From the NCBI GenBank assembly GCA_018296165.2, contig JACKQL020000001.1, positions 2,046,001 to 2,110,000 of the forward strand: DNA of 64,000 nt, in the 5' to 3' direction. Under the pieces are notes generated by a model, which was not told where the DNA came from, ran no database searches, and saw nothing but the letters and a program-made list of their open reading frames with translations. Origin of the DNA: Termitomyces sp. T153. Its lineage: Eukaryota > Basidiomycota > Agaricomycetes > Agaricales > Lyophyllaceae. Shown here one piece after another: positions 56,723 to 64,000 of the stretch. Numbering within the stretch: position 1 is the first letter of the stretch; every line of letters starts with the position of its first letter. A program made the translations under genes and the position numbers.

Positions 56723-57639
56723 TCAAGTTAATATATCAAAGGGGCATCTGAGGAGAATGTTGTAGGCAGGAGACCATAAAACATGGATTTGGAGATAGAC
56801 CGTGATGTCTCCAATAGTGCAAGGTATATTATGAGCAAGTCCTAGCAATTGATCCATGGTGCTGTTAGTGCTCTGCATATTTAAAACGATATTGGGGTTG
56901 TAGAATAGCCCAAGGTCACTAGTGATTTCCACAGACATCAAGATTATCTGGGAACCAATGTTGTGAATGCATTCTACTTCCTCTTTGTTGTCAATCAGCA
57001 TTATGATGGAACAAAATGACTGAGAATCCTTAGTGACAGTAAGCACCACAGGCTCTTCTCCATGGGGTAGCAAATCAATGTAGGCTTCAACAGGGTCAAC
57101 AGATGCAAGGAGTGCCTTGTTTGAGGTAAGTCCATTAGTGGTATCAGTGTTGGATTCAAGTGAAAACTGGGGTTCTTCAATAGTGAAAGTCAGCAAAATA
57201 TCTTCAAAAATGTTGCTGGGGTCCTGTACCATGTTAGTGCTAGCACTTATGAGTTTTTTGGGCATAACTACTGTCCTAAACTGATTTCTGATGTTCTGGG
57301 ATACTGAGCAAAGTTTGCCAACTGATACTGTAACCTTGGTGCTTAAAACCCATTCAAAGACCACTTTAGACTGCTCAATATCATAAATGGGTGGCATAGT
57401 TCGATATGTGCTGTCACTGGACCTGTCAGGGGCAGCAAAATTCCTATTAGCAGGAGGGACATAGCAACCAGGGATGCCAGAAAACAGGTGGATGAGAGGC
57501 TGCACAATGGGTTCCTTAGTGATAGGCAGCTGTTCATTTGCAACATTACATTCAGATGCTTTGCCTTTGTCTGCAGGCTTAGTGGCAGGAGCTGAAGTAG
57601 AATTGGAGGGGGATGAAGTTGTTGGGTTTTGCTAGGCAA
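56723..57639 (-). pseudogene. Element A protease region
   Basis: Minus-strand frame of 260 codons (56,723-57,505). The retropepsin core reads ECIHNIGSQIILMSVEI, LNMQSTNSTMDQLLGLAHN, then YLQIHVLWSPAYNILLRCPF. The usual D-S/T-G triad is N-I-G, so the active site is lost. A Gag-protease linker with Pro/Leu-rich composition lies upstream to 57,639. Element C begins about 80 bases beyond its end. Confidence 0.8.
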
Positions 57640-57717
57640 GGGTGCTGCCCTGGGGGTATTGTTTGCTGGTTGATAGGCTGCATGGGGAACCTGTACACCA
57701 TCAAACTTTTCACCAGG

Positions 57718-59234
57718 TCACCTGAGTGCAAAGAGTTTGCATTCCAAAGCCTCAATCCATTCTTCCTTGCTTAGTGCTTGGCCCATAGCAACATCCTGTT
57801 GCATTACCTTGTGGATTAGTGACTGCTGCATAGCTGCTTGGTCTGGGTTGGGATTAGCATTGGAAGAGAGTCTGCTGGTAATGATTTGTCTTGGGTTAAG
57901 CCTGTGCCATTCTTCAATGTGTTCCATATATAATCACTTGCCAAAACGATTGGAAATCATAGCACCCAATGGTAAGATGATCTTGCCTTCAGCATTGTGA
58001 TGGATCTTACCCTGTTGAATCATTTGCTCCAATTTCATACAAGTACCTCAGACCATGGTGTGACCTGTTTTGCTACAAAAGTGGCAAGTGCTATTGGCAA
58101 ACTATTGGTGAGGTTGAGTGTGACTGTTGGTTAAGAGGGCTTCTAGATGTTCCAAGGTGCTGATGATTGCTGTTGTTGTTGCTAATTCCAAAGTTTCCCA
58201 TTTAGGCGTAGGTGATGGGGAAACCAGTGCTTTAGCAATGAGTGACAATGAGGAAATACCACTGGTGCCATTGCTGGTCTTGGTCATAGAGGTGTCCATT
58301 CCCTTCAAAACCCACTTAGTGCCTTTGAAGACTTGGTCAACATTGTAAGGGTCCTCAAGATGGTGGTCAGGAAGAGTGATTTTGAGATGGTGAATGATTC
58401 TGGACCAAAGTGACATAGGGATACCTTGTTGGAATAAGTGACATTCCTCATTACAATAGAGTTTACCATTAGCAAGCAACCATCTAGCGATACATTGGAA
58501 ATCCCTGTAGTAGTCCAAGAACCTGCCCAAAGTTGCTAAGCCACTGTTAAAAGTCTGATTGACAAGTTGTTCCAGGTCACCAAGGTTATAATGAGTGCTA
58601 GCATCAGCACCAGGGTACAACCTGAGCACTGGTGCCTTCCATTCCTGGTAGGTGTAAGGTCGGGGAGCATTGTTGCTGGCAATAATGCTGTCACCAAATT
58701 CAGGTAAGCCAAGCCAGGTTTCTGCCATATTGTAAGAGATGTCTTCTTTTGAGTGTTGTCAACAATGCCACAGTCAGTGAGAAGGTATTCCAGTTCTTTA
58801 ATGTATTGGGGGAGCTCCCTGGGGTGACTCTCATCCCATTCAGGCACAGTAGTATCACTGTGCAGTGGCATTCTAGCATGCCAAGTGGCAGGGTCATTGT
58901 TTATATTAGCAATTGTTGGAATTGGTTGAGGAGGGGGTTTAATTGGCAAGGAGGGGATAGATTGGGCTTCTGGGAAGAAAACAGAGTTGGTAGGGGTCAA
59001 AGGTGAAAGGGGTGCATCAAGGAAGCTTTTGATAAAGGCACCTGGAAAGTTGGCAAGGATTTCACTAACATCATGAAGGTTTCTAGCAGTTTCAAGCTCA
59101 TTGGTGAGAAATCGAGGACAGGTTGCTGGCAAAGAGTGCTGAGGGGTCAAAAAAAAGGACTGGGGTAATTTGTTAAGGTTTTCCAAGCAATGTTTTGCTT
59201 GAGCTCTAGTTTCTGGCAGAATGGTTAACTTCAA
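57718..59234 (-). pseudogene. Element A gag
   Basis: Starts MKLTILPETRAQAKHCLENL at 59,234 and runs as two overlapping frames (58,536-59,234 and 58,102-58,728), so one frameshift. It contains WDESHPRELPQYIKELEYLL, then LYPGADASTHYNLGDLEQLV, then SLWSRIIHHLKITLPDHHLE, a capsid-like region of agaricomycete gypsy elements. A zinc-knuckle-like CHFCSKTGHTMV lies near 58,050-58,090. A last piece, 57,718-57,927, begins MEHIEEWHRLNPRQI. Confidence 0.8.
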
Positions 59235-59237
59235 AAT

Positions 59238-59255
59238 CCCTCATGGTGGGCTCCA
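59238..59255 (-). promoter_or_regulatory. Primer-binding site of element A (tRNA type)
   Basis: Three bases inside the 5' LTR the minus strand reads TGGAGCCCACCATGAGGG. A TGG start fits pairing with a tRNA 3' CCA end, unlike family B. The donor tRNA is not identified. Confidence 0.55.
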
Positions 59256-59258
59256 AAA

Positions 59259-60337
59259 TGATGTGCTCCTATGCTGCCTAGTGCCGTGCAGGAAACCTAA
59301 AAAGAGGACCCAACACTAGTCACTAGATAGGGTAGCTGGCAGTAGGAAGTTATGAGTAGAGGGTGAGTCAGTAACTGTCCCAGAGAACAAGAGCGAGTGC
59401 TGTGTGAAGTTAAAAGGAGGCACTGTCACTAGCTTAAGTCACTAGTGACAGAAAGAGGAATGGGTAAAGGCAGAGAATGTTGCTAAGACAAGAGCAAACT
59501 CTAAATAGTGGTGGGGTGAGTGAGAGAATGTAATAGAAAGGGGAAAACAGTAATAGGGAGACAGAATCAGGGGGACAAATGTAAACTAGTTGCTAGCTGC
59601 AGTTACTAGTGTCACTAAGCTGAGATAACACAAAGGGCACCCATAGTTGGTACCACACCAGGTTGAAGTTGAAGTTGATAAGACTTGTTACTGAGTCAAA
59701 GTCAATGGTGGGTAAAGGAATAGAGTGAAGATAGAGGCAAAGTGAAATCTCAAGCTGGTAAGCTTGGAGATAGACAGATTTGGTTCAAGGGAGATCTATT
59801 TGATTCTGTTCTGAAGTGTCTATGTACAGGCAGTATGTATACAGTTCCAAAGTATAGTATGGAAAAGTAAGCAAATAGTCACCACTAGTGATGGCATCTG
59901 TCAATGTGTTTATAGTCCATAGAGGTGTCAATCTGTAACTAACTGAAAAACTATAAGCAAAGTCTCTGATGTGTAGATGCTGTTCAAGTATGTTGGTCAA
60001 CTCAATAAGGGGAATGATAGCAAAAGGTATGTGTCTGGCAATATGTCCATATATGGTGAGACAAAGCCATTTTGTCACCAGAGTTGCTAGGATCACTAAA
60101 GTTGCTAAGAAAGGTCTTGGCCTTACAATTCTAGATCCAAGGTCTAGGCCCCACATGATATCCTTCATGATCAATAAGTCTTGTGGTCACTTAAGTCCTG
60201 TGCTAAAGCTACATTGGTCCAGACCTTGGGCTAGGCCCCAGGTGCTGAGTGTCATGACTTGTGCCAAATTTAAAATAGTCCACTGCCACTAAGTCTGAAA
60301 TGCCAAAATGGTGCTCAGTGACAACTGGGTCTTATCA
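59259..60337 (-). repeat. 5' LTR of element A (family A)
   Basis: 1,079 bases, homologous to 41,293-42,348 end to end, TGATGTGCTCC to CTTATCA on the plus strand. Confidence 0.92.
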
Positions 60338-61118
60338 CTGACCTGCCCCAGAGCATCATGATGACCCTAGAGTAGCCTGCGTCCCCAGCTGATTCCATCA
60401 GAATATTGCCACAGCCTGCCCCTTGATCATACCCAACACCCATCAACTCCATGCAGCTCTGTTGAGCCCAGCTGCCACACCTGCTGTCCTCTGGAGCTAC
60501 CCAGTAGTCAGTATACAAGTCATAGAGTAGCTCCTCATACTCTAGTCTTGATATTACCTACATTAATTGGTTACTTGTGTCTCGTGTTTCTCTCTGTCTC
60601 TGTTTCCATTTTTAGTCTTGAATCTATCTCTTTCTCTGTCTCATCTCACCTTGTCTCCATCTCATCTCGATTGTCTCTATTTTCTTTGTTTCTCTAAGTT
60701 CTTTTCATCTCTGATGTTAGTACAAACTCTGCACATGCACTACAGACCCTGAACATTCTTATGACAACTCCAGACCTTGTTCCTCACTCAGCCCCAGAAC
60801 CCATCAAGTCTTAATTGATCTCCCATCAAACTCTGGCTCTGCCCCCTTCCCTCATAAAGCCTCCATTTGCCCCACAATCCATTCACATGCTTACAAACCT
60901 GTTCCTGATGCCTGCCCAAGCCTAGCATTAATATACTTGGTCTTAGACTTCTCCGGACCACTCCAGACTTGCTTGGACCACTCCCCCTAGCTTCCCCTCA
61001 CAAGTTCCTCCCCTCCACCCCAACCCCAGAGCACTAGGTTATAAGTGCAGGACATCATGTCTGCCTAGTAAGGACTCACCCAGTATAGCTAAGCCCCCAT
61101 AGTCAGCAGAACCTGACA
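60338..61118 (+). repeat. 3' LTR of element D, right part (family B)
   Basis: Continues the LTR interrupted at 41,292: CTGACCTGCCCCAGAGCATC matches 31,502 onward. Ends CAGAACCTGACA at 61,118, followed by the target duplication ACTGG. Confidence 0.92.
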
Positions 61119-61123
61119 ACTGG

Positions 61124-62850
61124 GAGATTTATGGGACCCCAGCTTCCTTTTCTGCCTAGTGCCAGCATGTTAGGACTGGTTTTCAATGACTTCTATTTTG
61201 AAGTCTACATCACTATCCTTGATAGCATCTAACATTTTGAGTTGTCATTGGCTGTACAAATTCAGCAGAACCTTGTGATTGAGAGCTTTGATAATCTGAG
61301 CATACTCTGTACCATAGAAGTCAAGAGCTCACCTGTACCTTGTACCTTAGACTTCAACATGGAGCCTTATCTTGAAGCTCCTTTCTTTTACTCTGAGACA
61401 GAGATCAATGAGTTCATTGAGAGTCAGGACTATTGTGATGCCTCAATTCCTCTTCTTCCCTCTCTTATTTGCTGAATTGCTAAGGTCCAGCAAAAGATTG
61501 GAAGCTGAGAAGGTCCATCAGGCCCACAGAAGAGAAGAGACAGAAAGGGGAATAGCACCTACCCATTCCAAGCTGCTTGGTATAATGAAGATGACAAACC
61601 CTGTGAGCAGGGGTGCTGGGTAAGGTGAGAGACATCACCATTCCTACCATTTGCCTGTTCAATATCAGGAATTGTTTGATCCCTCCTTTCCACTTTTTCA
61701 CCAACTATCATATAGATCTAGTCAATTATTCCCCTCAACTTATTCACACCAAAGTTGTGCAACCTTTTGGTCCCAACAACCACTCCACTGAAAAAGTGCA
61801 GCTATTCGACTTTGCTAAGATGATCAATCTGTGGGGAAATGACAAGTCTTATGAATGTCTTAGCCCTTTACAATTCCTTGAGGCTTCTAAGAATCTAGCT
61901 TTTGTTATATGTTTACCTCTAAAGCACTCACCACACCTTGGGATCTCTCTGCTGTGCCAACTTCAAATTCCACTGATGGTGCAATTGAGTATGAGCAACA
62001 TTTAGATTATTTGAAATAACTTGATAATTTTGAAGATATTTATAGTCACTGGTGTTCCCTTTGAACAAGAGGCCCAACTAAAAATCCTATGGGGGAAATT
62101 ATCTTTGATTGACAAAAGTATGCTTCCAGTATGTACATCATCCTTCAGTTGCAGTACACAATTGCCACAGATTCCATATTAGAATATATTCACCTAGCAA
62201 CATTGTCTTGAACTTCCACCAATGTGGATGTGACTACTTCAAGGAATCTTATTTTTTTTGCAATAGCAGTCCTGCCCACCTCATTTGCAGAAAAAGTCAT
62301 TGATTCTCTGACCACTCCAGAAACATTTCTGCATTTGATGATGCACACTCTCATTTCATCAGACTGCCCAGGAACCAACTTGTCATTGCCAAGTCCTAAA
62401 CCCCAAAAGGGTCTGCAGAATCTGGAACTAGAACAAATACTGCAACAACCCTTATGAAATATCACCTCATCTACTTCTACCCACTTCTGATACAAACCTT
62501 TCACATGGCTTCCCCTTTCAGTACTCTCCCACTTCCCACAAATTCTGTCATCATTCCCAACCATTCCTTAGTCACAAGATTACCAGACATCATTGTAGAA
62601 TACCTTGACAGTGAGATTGCTCTTGGGAGAATGTCAGGAGTCCTTGCTCTCTTGCATATCCAGCTCCTCTCCATTTATAGTCACTGAAAGCCAAGGTCCA
62701 GACCTTCTCTCCAAATTCAGAGTGTGCAGGAATCTTTCAAAGAATGACCCCCTGTCAGGTGCCCCCTCTGTTAACAGCTTTATCTGAGAAGATGACTTCC
62801 CTACCCATTTTGATATGGCCTGCAAGTTGCCAAACAGGTAAGTTTCTCTT
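61124..62850 (+). pseudogene. DIRS-like retroelement remnant: upstream ORF and N-terminal reverse transcriptase
   Basis: Broken plus-strand frames share one direction. 61,613-62,005 has LSPLQFLEASKNLAFVICLP and LKHSPHLGISLLCQLQ; 62,224-62,457 has VDVTTSRNLIFFAIAVLP. 62,560-62,830 reads VTRLPDIIVEYLDSEIALGR, then in another frame DLLSKFRVCRNLSKNDPLSG and PSVNSFI-stop-EDDFPTHFDMA, resembling the start of the reverse transcriptase in tyrosine-recombinase (DIRS-like) elements of basidiomycetes (K-x-R-x-I-x-x-L-S-x-P-R-N-D-P, then SVNSxI). The catalytic region and recombinase are absent. This is the target DNA into which element D inserted, so it is older. Confidence 0.55.
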
Positions 62851-64000
62851 ATGCTGCTGCTTCTCACATATTTCACATGCAATCTCTTGTTGTCACATTC
62901 ACAAATTCACTTTGTCTCATTCACTTTATTCTTGATTCACTATTTAAGAATTCACTTCATCCTATTTATTTGCTTTATTCTCAATCCACATTTGATACTG
63001 ATGCTGATGATGTCTAGCTGCCATGTAGAGAACACAAACAACTAGCAGTTTGACAAGTAGTGCATGAACAGACTGTAGAAAAATGATGGTTGCAAGTCAA
63101 GCTAAGTCTAGAAAACCCAGTTTAATAAGATGATATGAAGAGAGAGAAGACTCAAGTGTGAATGAGTTGCTAAGCATTAGCTTTAATCACTAGGTATTAA
63201 CAAAGTGGTCAGAGCACTAGATTTGACAATGAAGGAGAGATAAGGTGGAGAGGGAGTCACTAGACCTGGCAAAGTTGTTAGTGAAAATGTAGTGAAAACT
63301 GGTAACTAGCTGTAGGTGCTAATGCAAGACAAAAGCTTAGAAAAATAGTACCCATGAGTGGTACTTAGACTTACCAGCAGATGATTGATCACTCAAGACA
63401 AAGGCTGGGAAAGATGGAGGGGAGGGGGTTGCCTGCTTGTGGGCAGCTGCCAGGGAAGAAGAGAGGCCCAGTGATTAATTGGCCATGCCAACAGTGCATG
63501 AAACATAGTCATCATCCCAGCCAAAGCCACATCATTGCTCTGTAGACCTGCATCTAACAGTTGTGCTTGTGGTGGGGTAGGTACTCTTGGAGCTGGGAAC
63601 AGAGTGCTCTTGATCAAAAATAGAAAGGATGGGAGCATTGGAGATGATGTAAGGGAGGAAAGAAGCAATATTAATATTGAAGGTGATAAGAGTGGGGGGG
63701 CAATGTGGGACTCACTGGTGGAACAGAGCCTGCTGGAGAAAATTGACCATTTGGTAAATGACCAGAGATGCCATGATGACCAGGAGTGTCCTGCAGAAAG
63801 AAAAAAGCCATTGTCCAGAGGACTGACAAATTCTATGTGAGTGGTGAGAAGGAAGCAGGATGTAAGTAATGCTGACTAGAATTGCTAACTGCTGAGTGGT
63901 AAGAAGGAAGCAGGACAAGGATCAGGGAAAGCATAACTAGACTATATATGAGGTCTATAACAGTGAAAGACAGACAATGGGATGTGATATGAGTGACAAG
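62850..64000. other. Unassigned CpG-depleted sequence
   Basis: 62,900-63,010 is T-rich with ATTCACTT-type short repeats. From 63,100 the words CACTAG, GCTAAG and GTTGCTA recur as in family A, so a related LTR is possible, but no border is visible. A 101-codon plus frame at 63,535-63,840 has no recognised domain. Confidence 0.35.

Larger units (their letters stand above)
41293..60337 (-). mobile_element. Element A: Ty3/gypsy LTR retrotransposon nested in the element D 3' LTR
   Basis: Minus-strand element. 5' LTR 59,259-60,337, primer site 59,238-59,255, gag, protease, then (after the inserted element C) RT, RNase H and integrase down to 44,994, an opposite-strand ORF region 42,480-44,460, polypurine tract AGAGGAGGA at 42,349-42,357, 3' LTR 41,293-42,348. 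Flanks CCAA (left) and CTGA (right) restore the interrupted LTR sequence GTTTCCTGACCTG if one tetranucleotide is a duplication with two transitions. Without C it is about 11.1 kb. Confidence 0.88.
31228..61123 (+). mobile_element. Element D: chromovirus-like Ty3/gypsy LTR retrotransposon hosting two nested insertions
   Basis: The direct repeat ACTGG at 31,228-31,232 and 61,119-61,123 brackets the element exactly. 5' LTR 31,233-32,272; primer site 32,273-32,285; gag, protease, RT, RNase H, integrase and chromodomain between about 33,500 and 38,824; an antisense cysteine-cluster reading frame at about 39,100-40,345; polypurine tract AAAGGAGGGGTGA before the 3' LTR at 41,017. The 3' LTR is split by element A and resumes at 60,338-61,118. 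Without the inserts D is about 10.8 kb. Coding frames carry many stops, so it is dead. Confidence 0.9.

Overview
The window looks like part of a repeat-rich genome of a mushroom-forming basidiomycete (Agaricomycetes). Genes carry many short introns of about 45-70 bases, intergenic gaps are only 100-300 bases, and the flanks are Ty3/gypsy LTR retrotransposons. Two compartments are visible. A CpG-containing gene island runs from about 7,970 to 28,700. On both sides lies retrotransposon sequence in which CG dinucleotides have mostly become TG or CA, as expected for methylated, deaminating DNA.

Gene island, left to right: an 853-residue basidiomycete protein of unknown function with a HicA-like C-terminal module (+); Rec114, a meiotic double-strand-break protein (-); a VanZ-like membrane protein (+), divergent from rec114; a mitochondrial Mmc1-like membrane protein (-); the decayed 3' end of a Helitron (helicase tail, 59-bp tandem array, strong hairpin) ending about 90 bases upstream of the Mmc1-like start; an Spt23/Mga2-type membrane-tethered transcription factor (+); a Nup2/Nup50-type nucleoporin with a Ran-binding domain (+); the Rab GAP Gyp1 (-); a broken MYND zinc-finger gene (+) divergent from gyp1; and an RraA-like aldolase (+). 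These are mostly housekeeping genes with no obvious shared pathway.

Left flank (1-7,970): a minus-strand gypsy gag/protease remnant split by a solo LTR (family A), its own LTR with a 20-bp minisatellite, a solo LTR of family B with a perfect 5-bp target duplication (CAGTG), and further LTR-like repeats.

Right flank (28,740-64,000): after more LTR debris there is a three-level nest. Element D (31,233-61,118, plus strand, chromovirus-like, family B, target duplication ACTGG) has element A (41,293-60,337, minus strand) inside its 3' LTR. Element A has element C (48,710-56,642, minus strand, family B, target duplication GGAAT) between its protease and reverse transcriptase. A DIRS-like reverse transcriptase fragment follows.

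Two points stand out. First, elements D and C carry, between the 3' end of the body and the 3' LTR and antisense to it, a homologous reading frame with a GAL4-like Cys cluster (C-x2-C-x6-C-x16-C-x2-C-x6-C). C keeps it although no gag-pol is recognisable there; A has a possible counterpart. Second, family B looks self-primed: the 13 bases directly after the 5' LTR are the exact reverse complement of 13 bases lying 32 bases downstream of the LTR TATA box, the arrangement known from Tf1/sushi elements. All calls are by eye; no database search was run.
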